Assembly: GCF_003287455.1 (NCBI RefSeq)
Contig: NZ_PRLC01000008.1
Location: 1-64,000, forward strand
Direction: 5' to 3'
DNA length: 64,000 nt
From: Faecalibacterium hattorii
Lineage (GTDB): Bacteria; Bacillota; Clostridia; Oscillospirales; Ruminococcaceae
The notes beneath the pieces were generated by a model, which saw nothing but the letters and a program-made list of their open reading frames with translations, had not been told where the DNA came from and ran no database searches. Positions 57,977-64,000 of the stretch are shown in pieces. The first letter of the stretch is position 1. Each line of letters opens with the position of its first letter. The translations under genes were made by a program, and so were the position numbers.

Positions 57977-58939
57977 ATGGCGCAAAGTACGAAACAGGCC
58001 CTGCTGGCGGCGCTTTCCGCTGCCGAGGGCGGGTACATCTCCGGCCAGCACCTCGCCGAGGCGCTGGGCGTGAGCCGGGCGGCCATCCACAAGGCGGCGC
58101 TGGCCCTCACCGCGCAGGGCTACGCGCTGGACTCGGCCCCCCGCCGGGGCTACCGGCTGGCGGGCGGCGACCCCTTCTGCGCCGAGGCCGTAGGCGAATA
58201 CCCGGCCCCCATCTACATCTACGACACCCTCGAAAGCTCCAACCTGACCGCCAAACAACTGGCGCTGGCCGGTGCCCCCCACGGCACGCTGGTGCTGGCG
58301 GGCCAGCAGAAGGCCGGGCGCGGGCGGCTGGGCCGCAGATTCGAAAGCCCCGCCGGGAAGGGCGTCTATTGTTCCCTGCTGCTCCGCCCGGCCCTTTCCG
58401 CCGCCGACGCCCAGACCGCCACCATCGCCGCGGCGGTCTCCGTAGCGCGGGCCGTGAAAGCGCTCTGCGGGCTGGAACTGGGCATCAAGTGGGTGAACGA
58501 CCTGTATTATCAGGGCAAAAAGGTCTGCGGCATCCTGACCGAGGCGGGCACCGACATTGAGAGCGGCCAAGTGGAGTGGCTGGTGGTGGGCATCGGCCTG
58601 AACCTGACCACCACCCCCGCCGACTGGCCGGAGGAGCTGGCCCCCACGGCGGGCAGCCTCTTCCCCGGCGGCCCGTCCCCCGTCAGCCGCACCGCGCTGG
58701 CCGGTGCCATCGCGCGGGAGCTGCTGGCCCTCTGCCCCGCCTTCGACTGTCTGGACGAGTACCGCGCCCGGTGCTTCGTGCCGGGCCACTGGGTCACCGT
58801 CTGCACCGGCAGCGAAAGCTACGCCGCCAAGGCCCTTTTCATCGATGACCACGGCCAGCTCGTCGTCGAGCGCGAGGGCGGCCGCACCGAGGCCCTCCGC
58901 CACGGCGAGGTCAGCACCCGCCCCGCGAGGACGGAGTAA
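57977..58939 (+). CDS. birA: Biotin--[acetyl-CoA-carboxylase] ligase / biotin repressor
   Basis: A bifunctional BirA (320 aa). The N-terminal ~65 residues form a winged helix (ISGQHLAEALGVSRAAIHKA) that would bind biotin operators. The central ligase domain has the biotinyl-AMP loop GRGRLGRRFESP and KWVNDLYYQGKKVCGIL with the catalytic Lys. The C-terminal SH3-like domain ends the protein. The start at 57977 follows AGGAGG. It is divergent from the sigma operon, and a tRNA gene follows. Confidence 0.95.
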   Translation: MAQSTKQALLAALSAAEGGYISGQHLAEALGVSRAAIHKAALALTAQGYALDSAPRRGYRLAGGDPFCAEAVGEYPAPIYIYDTLESSNLTAKQLALAGAPHGTLVLAGQQKAGRGRLGRRFESPAGKGVYCSLLLRPALSAADAQTATIAAAVSVARAVKALCGLELGIKWVNDLYYQGKKVCGILTEAGTDIESGQVEWLVVGIGLNLTTTPADWPEELAPTAGSLFPGGPSPVSRTALAGAIARELLALCPAFDCLDEYRARCFVPGHWVTVCTGSESYAAKALFIDDHGQLVVEREGGRTEALRHGEVSTRPARTE

Positions 58940-58960
58940 AAACTTTTTTTGCAAAAACGC

Positions 58961-58988
58961 TTGACTTTTCCAAGATCCGTGGTATAAT
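58961..58988 (+). promoter_or_regulatory. Promoter of tRNA-Leu
   Basis: TTGACT (58961-58966) and TATAAT (58983-58988) are spaced 16 bp, 43 bp before the tRNA. Confidence 0.8.
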
Positions 58989-59031
58989 TATCAACGTTCC
59001 GAGCCAAACAGCTCGAACGAAAACAGAATAT

Positions 59032-59115
59032 GCGGATATGGCGGAATTGGCAGACGCGTTAGATTCAGGTTCTAATCGGGGCAACTCGGTGGAGGTTCAA
59101 GTCCTCTTATCCGCA
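59032..59115 (+). tRNA. tRNA-Leu (anticodon CAG)
   Basis: The acceptor stem GCGGATA pairs with TATCCGC, with A as discriminator and the CCA end encoded at 59116-59118. The anticodon arm is TTAGA-TTCAGGT-TCTAA, so the anticodon is CAG. A long variable arm (CGGGGCAACTCGG-type) and T arm GGAGGTTCAAGTCCTC fit a class II leucine tRNA. Confidence 0.95.
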
Positions 59116-59127
59116 CCAAACCATGAA

Positions 59128-59167
59128 AATCCGAACCTTTTCTCGATAGGAGAAGGGTTCGGATTTT
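59128..59167 (+). terminator. Intrinsic terminator after tRNA-Leu
   Basis: AATCCGAACCTTTTCTC pairs with GGAGAAGGGTTCGGATT and is followed by T residues. Confidence 0.85.
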
Positions 59168-59292
59168 TTGTTTTCTTTGGAAATGAGAACAACGGCTCTT
59201 CCCTGATGGCTGTGTGTCCAAAACCTTATCAGAAAAAACGTGTAACGAAGGTCACAACTGTAAAGGTGCCGTAAGGCAGAAAGGACACAAAC

Positions 59293-59544
59293 ATGAAGTA
59301 CGATGAAAGAACCTGCAAATTCAACATGGACACCGGCTGCGTGGAACTGCTGCTCCGGGATGGAAGAGAAATCTCCATTGACTGTACCGGGGTTGAGGGT
59401 GCACTGGATGTGACCATGGCGCAGTGATCGGAGCTGGACTATCTTATTTACAATGACCCGCTTGGCTATTCGGATTTGATTCTGAACGGTGACCCAGAGG
59501 GATACTTGAAAAACGTAACAGGGAACCATGGGCTAGAAGATTGA
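59293..59544 (+). pseudogene. DUF6061-like gene interrupted by one in-frame TGA
   Basis: The frame opens at 59293 (AGAAAGGA upstream) and reads MKYDERTCKFNMDTGCVELL, then meets TGA at 59425-59427 after 44 codons. The same frame continues without shift (SELDYLIYNDPLGYSDLIL) to a second stop at 59542-59544, 82 residues in total. The whole matches a DUF6061-type protein. The codon at the stop is probably a former CGA (Arg) changed by one C-to-T transition. Read-through or a sequencing error are alternatives. Confidence 0.75.
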
Positions 59545-59566
59545 TCTTCCCATAAAATCGTATTGA

Positions 59567-59622
59567 AAAAACACCGCCTATCTGCGTAATGAAACGAATG
59601 AAACGCAGGTGGGCGGCGTTTT
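59567..59622. terminator. Bidirectional terminator
   Basis: AAAACACCGCCTATCTGCGT pairs with ACGCAGGTGGGCGGCGTTTT between the DUF6061 relic and the convergent kinase-like gene. Confidence 0.85.
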
Positions 59623-59657
59623 GCGCTATCGGCTCAGAGACTGTCGGAATTTACAAC

Positions 59658-60236
59658 TTATGCAAGGCTTTCGATGATCTCTGCGCTTTTTTCAATGCCG
59701 ATAACCCCGCTGTCCAGTGCAATATGATAGTTGGCGGCATTGCCCCAGTTCATATCGGTGTAGAAGCGGTAGTAGGCGGCGCGGCGCTTGTCCTTCTCCT
59801 TCAGCCGGGCTTCGGGCGATTTCTCCCGTTCCCCATAGACCCGCACGATGCGGTCAGCCCGGAACTTCATGTCCGCGTGGACAAAGACCTTCAGGCAGTC
59901 GGTGCGGTCCTGCAGGATAAAATCGGCGCAGCGTCCCACAATGACGCAGGGCTCTTTTTCTGCCAGTTCCCGGATGATCCGGTATTGCAGCTTCCAAAGC
60001 AGGTCCTCGTTGGTGGGGCCGAAGCTGCGGTTGGTGAAGGCGGAAGCAAGGAAGCCGCCGGGGGTATACTCTCCGGCCTCCTTGATGTAGTTTTCGTCAA
60101 AGCCGCTTTCGGCAGCCAGTTTCTGGATCAGTTCGGCGTCGTAGCACCGGATGCCCAGATGCTCTGCCACCAGCTTGCCGATGGTTCTGCCGCCGCTGCC
60201 AAACTCGCGGCTGATGGTAATGATATGTTTTTCCAT
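59658..60236 (-). CDS. Cytidylate kinase-like family protein
   Basis: A 192-aa P-loop kinase-like protein. The N-terminal ITISREFGSGGRTIGKLVAE has a modified Walker A (GSGGRTIG). The LID-like region is REKSPEARLKEKDKRRAAYY, and VIVGRCADFIL is typical of this family. In Firmicutes, members often follow MATE exporters, as here (1-bp overlap). It is not the housekeeping Cmk, which has a different fold length; its substrate is unknown. Confidence 0.88.
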   Translation of the reverse strand: MEKHIITISREFGSGGRTIGKLVAEHLGIRCYDAELIQKLAAESGFDENYIKEAGEYTPGGFLASAFTNRSFGPTNEDLLWKLQYRIIRELAEKEPCVIVGRCADFILQDRTDCLKVFVHADMKFRADRIVRVYGEREKSPEARLKEKDKRRAAYYRFYTDMNWGNAANYHIALDSGVIGIEKSAEIIESLA

Positions 60237-61636
60237 TAGACTTCTCCTTTCTGGTTCAGTTCACGGTAGGTTTTGCAGATCAGATAGCCTGCAATCAGGA
60301 AGGTGAGGATATCCGACATGGGCATGGAGTACAGCACGCCATCCAGCCCGAAGAACTGGGGCAGCAGCAGGGCAAAGCCCACGCCGAACACCACCTCACG
60401 CACCATGGACAGGGCGGTGGATTCCGCTGCCTTGCCCATGGCCTGCAAAAAGATGAAGCACGCCTTGTTGACACAGGCCAGAATGATCATGCACAGGTAG
60501 ATGCGGAAGGACTTCACGGCAAAATCGGTGTAGTAAACGCTCTCGTTGGCGGCACCGAACAGGGCAATCAGCTGACGCGGGAAGCCCTCCACCAGCACCA
60601 GTGCAATGGCACCCACGGTGGCTTCTGCCAGCAGCAGTTTCGTGAACAGCTCCTTCACACGGGCGGGCTTTTTAGCACCCATGTTGAAGCCCACCACGGG
60701 GATGCAGCCAGCCGCCATGCCCACTACGATGGAGATGACGATCTGGAAGAACTTCATCACGATGCCAACAACTGCCATAGGGATCTGGGCGTACTGCTCC
60801 TGCCCGAACACAGCATCCAGTGCGCCGTATTTGCGGATCATGTTGTTGATGGCTGCCATTGCCGCCACAAGGCTGATCTGGGACAGAAAGCTGGTCATGC
60901 CAAGGGTCAGGGTACGGCCGCAGATGGAGCCTTTCAGCCGGTAGTCACCCTTTTCAGGACGGATGATCTTCATGTGCAGCAGATACCACACTGCCAGCGC
61001 TGCGGTGACCAGCTGACCGATGACGGTAGCCACCGCTGCGCCCATCATGCCCCAGCGGAAGCCGAAAATGAAGATGGGGTCCAGAATGATGTTCAGCGCC
61101 GCACCCGCAAGGGTGGAGATCATGGCAAAACGGGGGCTGCCGTCGGCGCGGATGATGGGGTTCATGGCCTGCCCAAACATATAAAAGGGCACGCCCAGCG
61201 TGATATAGAAGAAATATTCCTGCGAGTGGTGGTAGGTCTCGGCGTTCACCGTTCCGCCGAACATGGCGAGAATGTTGTCTGCAAAGATCAGATAGAGCGC
61301 GGCCAGCACAATGCTGCTGGCCAGACACATGACCACCGCATTGCCGACGCTCCGCTTTGCCTTGGGGACCTCGTTCTGTCCAAGGCTGATGCTGACGAAG
61401 GCGCAGCAGCCGTCACCGATCATCACGGCAATAGCCAGTGCCACCACCGTCAAGGGAAAAACGACCGTATTGGCGGCGTTGCCGTAGGAGCCCAGATAGC
61501 TGGCGTTTGCAATAAAGATCTGGTCCACGATGTTATACAGCGCACCTACCAGCAGCGAAATAATGCACGGGATCGCATACTTCTGCATCAGCTTGCCGAT
61601 GCGCTCCGTGCCGAGAAATTGATTGGAACTTTCCAT
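60236..61636 (-). CDS. MATE family efflux transporter (second)
   Basis: A 466-aa, 12-helix MATE exporter of the gut Firmicute type (starts SSNQFLGTERIGKLMQKYAI). The two halves are internally homologous, with YNIVDQIFIANASYLGSYGN in helix 1-2. It overlaps the cytidylate kinase-like gene by one base. The ATG at 61636 was chosen for its AGGTGA site; upstream codons run in-frame through a hairpin-rich leader. The substrate is unknown. Confidence 0.9.
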   Translation of the reverse strand: MESSNQFLGTERIGKLMQKYAIPCIISLLVGALYNIVDQIFIANASYLGSYGNAANTVVFPLTVVALAIAVMIGDGCCAFVSISLGQNEVPKAKRSVGNAVVMCLASSIVLAALYLIFADNILAMFGGTVNAETYHHSQEYFFYITLGVPFYMFGQAMNPIIRADGSPRFAMISTLAGAALNIILDPIFIFGFRWGMMGAAVATVIGQLVTAALAVWYLLHMKIIRPEKGDYRLKGSICGRTLTLGMTSFLSQISLVAAMAAINNMIRKYGALDAVFGQEQYAQIPMAVVGIVMKFFQIVISIVVGMAAGCIPVVGFNMGAKKPARVKELFTKLLLAEATVGAIALVLVEGFPRQLIALFGAANESVYYTDFAVKSFRIYLCMIILACVNKACFIFLQAMGKAAESTALSMVREVVFGVGFALLLPQFFGLDGVLYSMPMSDILTFLIAGYLICKTYRELNQKGEV

Positions 61637-61735
61637 GGGATTCACCTTTACCTTTCCATTTTGGGGCAAATAAAAACAACGGGCAGCCCTCATGCAACCG
61701 GTTTTACGCATGAGTGCTACTCGTTGTACGAAATC

Positions 61736-61764
61736 ATTATAGCCTGCCTGTCTGGAATTTGCAA
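61736..61764 (-). promoter_or_regulatory. Promoter of the second MATE gene
   Basis: On the minus strand TTGCAA (61759-61764) and TATAAT (61736-61741) are spaced 17 bp. The 100-nt leader contains a CTCATGC/GCATGAG hairpin (61688-61713). Confidence 0.75.
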
Positions 61765-61838
61765 AGGCAGTTTTGCACAAGAATTGTACTGGGCATTCTG
61801 CGCAGATTGCACGAGGAAAACTTTGTGAAAGATGCCCT

Positions 61839-61868
61839 TTGAAGCCCGCCGCCCAGTCGTGATACAAT
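61839..61868 (+). promoter_or_regulatory. Promoter of the CarD-like gene
   Basis: TTGAAG (61839-61844) and TACAAT (61863-61868) are spaced 18 bp. Confidence 0.55.
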
Positions 61869-61940
61869 ATAATGGAGAACAAAAGTACGCTGGAAAGTCT
61901 GTTTTTGCAGCCTTTCCATACAAGGGAAAGAGGCAATACC

Positions 61941-62444
61941 ATGTCACGGTTTCAAGCGGGGGCGCTGGTGGTCTACGGAAATCTGGGAGTGCACGAGGTG
62001 GAAGGGGTCGGGCTGCGGCGCTTTTGCGATGCGTCCGCCAGAGAGTATTACACCCTCCGGCCTTATTTTTCGGATTCCCACGACCGCAGCTATATCCCCA
62101 CGGAAAAGGAAGCGGCGCTGCGCCCGGTGACCCCGGCACAGCAGGCGGAAGCCGACCTTGCACGCATCAAAGCGGAGAAGCTGCCTATCCCGGCGGGGGT
62201 ACAGACAGCGCTGGCAGAACACTATCAGGCACTGCTCCACACCAATGATTTTTACCAGTACCTGACCCTGTTCAAGGAGCTGGGGCAAAAGCAGACCCAG
62301 CAGCAAAGCCGCGGCCGAAAGATCAACGCCATGGATGCCTACTTCTACCAGATGGTAGAGCGTGTCCTGCGAGAGGAGCTGGCGGTGACCTTCGGGGAAT
62401 CGCAGCAGGAAGCCGGCAGACGGCTGCTGGAGGTTTTGCGCTGA
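61941..62444 (+). CDS. CarD family transcriptional regulator
   Basis: A 167-aa CarD/CdnL-like protein that binds RNA polymerase beta. The N-terminal Tudor-like domain has FQAGALVVYGNLGVHEVEGVG and EYYTLRPYFSDSHDRSYIPT. The helical C-terminus (QSRGRKINAMDAYFYQMVERVL) contacts DNA near the -10. The start at 61941 follows GAAAGAGG. It is transcribed alone. CarD factors stabilise promoter open complexes and tune rRNA and stress transcription. Confidence 0.9.
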   Translation: MSRFQAGALVVYGNLGVHEVEGVGLRRFCDASAREYYTLRPYFSDSHDRSYIPTEKEAALRPVTPAQQAEADLARIKAEKLPIPAGVQTALAEHYQALLHTNDFYQYLTLFKELGQKQTQQQSRGRKINAMDAYFYQMVERVLREELAVTFGESQQEAGRRLLEVLR

Positions 62445-62560
62445 AGCCGCATGGTGATTTTTACCAACAAATGCAAAGGCTCTTTTTGTTCGGAGCAACT
62501 TTGTAGGAATCAACAAAGAAGGATGGTTTGCCATGTAAAACCTTCGTGAGAGTTTGCCAC

Positions 62561-62590
62561 TTGAAACCCATCAATGTCCTATGATATAAT
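62561..62590 (+). promoter_or_regulatory. Promoter of the siderophore permease operon
   Basis: TTGAAA (62561-62566) and TATAAT (62585-62590) are spaced 18 bp, about 110 bp upstream of the permease start. Confidence 0.65.
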
Positions 62591-62599
62591 CCCTCCATC

Positions 62600-62660
62600 A
62601 GAACGCGCTGTGTGTGAACACGTAAGACCAGTTTCTTCACACACAGGCGTTCTCTTTTTA
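62600..62660 (+). terminator. Terminator-like hairpin in the siderophore permease leader
   Basis: AGAACGCGCTGTGTGTG pairs with CACACACAGGCGTTCT (one mismatch or bulge) and is followed by CTTTTTATTTT. It starts almost at the predicted transcription start and lies before the operator and gene, so it may be an attenuator. Confidence 0.65.
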
Positions 62661-62671
62661 TTTTCAAAAAG

Positions 62672-62685
62672 TTAGTTTGTACTAA
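62672..62685. promoter_or_regulatory. TTAG-N6-CTAA palindrome before the siderophore permease gene
   Basis: TTAGTTTGTACTAA repeats the half-site pattern of the two palindromes before pflB. Its place before an iron-uptake gene suggests a metal-sensing repressor of the DtxR or Fur type. Confidence 0.5.
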
Positions 62686-62703
62686 TCTTGAGGAGGGCTT
62701 TTC

Positions 62704-63717
62704 ATTCGTAATCATCGTTCCACCGTTTTTCTCGGCGTTCTGCTGATGATTCTTTCGGTTTGTTCTTTGTTTGTCGGGGTGCTGGACATCCGGCCTTCCG
62801 ACCTGTTTACAGGCAGCGTGGAAACATGGGAGATCTTTCTGATCTCCCGCCTGCCGCGTCTGCTTGCCATCCTCTGCACAGGCATCGGCATGAGCGTGGC
62901 GGGGCTTATCATGCAGCAACTCTGCATGAATAAGTTTGTTTCGCCCACCACAGGCGCAACGATCTCTTCTGCGCAGTTTGGCATTCTGCTGGCTTTGCTG
63001 TTTGCACCGGGTTCTACCCTGTGGGGACGTGCTGCCTTTTCCTTCGTTTGTGCCGTTCTCGGTACATGGGTCTTTGTCTGGTTCATCCAGCGTATCCAGT
63101 TCAAGGATGTTGTCATGGTCCCGCTGGTCGGCATCATGTTCTCCAACATCGTAATGGGCGTTACCAATTATCTTGCCTACAAATATGAGATGACACAGGC
63201 TCTTTCCAGCTGGCTGGTCGGTCATTTTTCCACTGTCATTCGTGGGCGGTATGAGCTTGTCTGGCTGACGGTACCGCTGGTGATTCTGGCATTTGTATTT
63301 GCCAACCACTTCAATATCGTTGGCATGGGAAAGGATTTTTCCCAGAACCTCGGCGTTCCGTATGATCTGGTGCTGTTTATGGGGCTGACCATTGCTGCCA
63401 TGATCACAGCATCCGTTGTCGTTGTGGTCGGCTCGATCTCCTACATCGGTCTCATCGTGCCCAATATCGTAGCAATGTTCAAGGGTGACCAGATCCGCGG
63501 AACGCTGGTGGATACCGCTCTGTTTGGTGCAGTGTTCGTGCTGGTCTGCGATATGATCGGACGGGTTGTGATCTATCCCTACGAGCTGCCCATCGAGCTG
63601 ATCGTTGGCATTATCGGCAGTATCCTGTTTGTCGGTCTGCTGCTGTATCGGCTTCGGCATGGACGCAAGGCAGTCCGGTTGGATAAAGCTGCCAAGAAAA
63701 CCGGAGGTGCAGCATGA
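62704..63717 (+). CDS. Iron-siderophore ABC transporter permease (FecCD family), ATT start
   Basis: A polytopic permease (337 aa from the ATT) of the FecCD/FatD-YclN type. Segments such as FLISRLPRLLAILCTGIGMS and GSISYIGLIVPNIVAMF are typical. The only start with a ribosome binding site (GAGGAGG, 7 bp away) is ATT at 62704; the first ATG at 62746 has none and would cut into the first helix. An in-frame stop lies at 62689, so no other start is possible upstream. It overlaps the next permease by 4 bp (ATGA). Confidence 0.88.
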   Translation: MRNHRSTVFLGVLLMILSVCSLFVGVLDIRPSDLFTGSVETWEIFLISRLPRLLAILCTGIGMSVAGLIMQQLCMNKFVSPTTGATISSAQFGILLALLFAPGSTLWGRAAFSFVCAVLGTWVFVWFIQRIQFKDVVMVPLVGIMFSNIVMGVTNYLAYKYEMTQALSSWLVGHFSTVIRGRYELVWLTVPLVILAFVFANHFNIVGMGKDFSQNLGVPYDLVLFMGLTIAAMITASVVVVVGSISYIGLIVPNIVAMFKGDQIRGTLVDTALFGAVFVLVCDMIGRVVIYPYELPIELIVGIIGSILFVGLLLYRLRHGRKAVRLDKAAKKTGGAA

Positions 63718-64000
63718 AAACGCACAAAAATCATCTGCGCCTGCTGATCCTTCTGCTTCTTGTTCTGCTGGCCTGCGCGGGCTATATGACAGTGGGCGTC
63801 CATTTTGAAAACCAAAAATTATTTGCCTACGCCATGCGCATCCGCACGCCCAAGCTGATCGCCATGCTCATCACGGCCTTTGCCATTGGAAGTGCCTCCA
63901 TCGTGTTTCAGTCCATCATCAACAACACCATCGTCACGCCCTGCCTGCTGGGCATGGACCAACTTTATTCGCTGATCCACACAGCGGTGTTCTTTGTGGC
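63714..64000 (+). CDS. Second iron-siderophore ABC transporter permease, truncated by the window edge
   Basis: The first ~95 residues of another FecCD-family permease (FatC/YclO-like). It begins MKTHKNHLRLLILLLLVLLA and has RIRTPKLIAMLITAFAIGSA and NNTIVTPCLLGMDQLYSL. It is coupled to the previous gene by ATGA. The two permeases should form a heterodimer. The ATPase and binding protein are expected beyond the right edge. Confidence 0.85.
   Translation, partial: MKTHKNHLRLLILLLLVLLACAGYMTVGVHFENQKLFAYAMRIRTPKLIAMLITAFAIGSASIVFQSIINNTIVTPCLLGMDQLYSLIHTAVFFV

Noticed and set aside
59425-59427. Selenocysteine at the in-frame TGA of the DUF6061-like gene
   Set aside because: No SECIS-like hairpin follows, the family has Arg at this place as far as I recall, and the gene has no redox motif.
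61637-61735. A leader peptide (MRKTGCMRAARCFY) before the second MATE gene
   Set aside because: The frame runs straight into the MATE start without a stop and has no good ribosome binding site, so it cannot work as a separate attenuator peptide.
1-64000. CRISPR arrays, prophage or insertion sequences
   Set aside because: No array of regularly spaced direct repeats, no transposase, integrase or phage structural gene was seen.

Overview
The window is chromosomal DNA from a GC-rich, low-redox gut Firmicute, most likely Faecalibacterium or a close Oscillospiraceae relative. The inference rests on the protein set (pyruvate formate-lyase, class 1B dihydroorotate dehydrogenase, ECF-type vitamin transporters, DUF3842/DUF6110/DUF6061 families, CarD), on Firmicute-style AGGAGG ribosome binding sites and TTGACA/TATAAT promoters, and on a family of ~100-160 bp palindromic intergenic repeats. 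Species was not tested.

Layout. 1-140: a strong promoter and boxA-like leader pointing off the left edge, probably of an rRNA operon. 0.4-4.1 kb: MerR/YbjQ/CPBP operon, DEAD-box helicase and HU. 4.3-13.5 kb: de novo pyrimidine genes on the minus strand (pyrC-pyrF-pyrK-pyrD, then pyrE-carA-carB with its own promoter), headed by a 28-codon leader peptide whose stop codon lies in the 5' arm of an intrinsic terminator. 13.7-19.3 kb: cysE, DUF3842, a dipeptidase, a structured intergenic element, a COG2426 membrane protein, exonuclease III and a MATE exporter. 19.3-22 kb: folC-folT with a tetrahydrofolate riboswitch. 22-28 kb: a small-peptide/antisense-RNA pair resembling type I toxin-antitoxin loci, an oligopeptidase, MscL, a Tat-type alkaline phosphatase, an orphan copy of the antisense RNA, and a dicarboxylate symporter. 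28-35 kb: PTS EIIA, threonine aldolase, a KdpDE-like two-component system followed by an internally deleted permease, DUF6110 and a P-type metal ATPase. 34.8-38.5 kb: thiamin genes thiW-thiM-thiE-(37-codon ORF)-thiC under a TPP riboswitch. 38.7-44 kb: an SPFH/zinc-ribbon/TPM cassette, an acyl carrier protein and an acyl-CoA synthetase. 44.4-49.3 kb: cell-envelope genes (acyltransferase, coiled-coil protein, glycosyltransferase, LPG-synthase-like membrane protein). 49.4-50.3 kb: a probable type III (ToxIN/CptIN-like) toxin-antitoxin system. 50.5-53.8 kb: pflB-pflA with palindromic operators. 53.9-55 kb: a lone HipA-fold kinase. 55.2-59 kb: an ECF sigma/anti-sigma operon, birA and tRNA-Leu(CAG). 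59.3-62.4 kb: a nonsense-broken DUF6061 gene, a cytidylate kinase-like protein with a MATE exporter, and CarD. 62.5-64 kb: iron-siderophore ABC permeases running off the right edge.

The most interesting items are regulatory or mobile-fitness loci that are too small for ordinary gene callers. They are the type III TA locus with two pseudoknot-forming repeats that covary, the Fst/par-like type I TA locus plus an orphan antitoxin RNA 4.4 kb away, the pyrBI-style leader peptide/terminator in front of pyrC, and a palindrome TTAG-N6-CTAA shared by pflB and the siderophore permease genes. Every functional assignment comes from reading motifs by eye; no database search was run.
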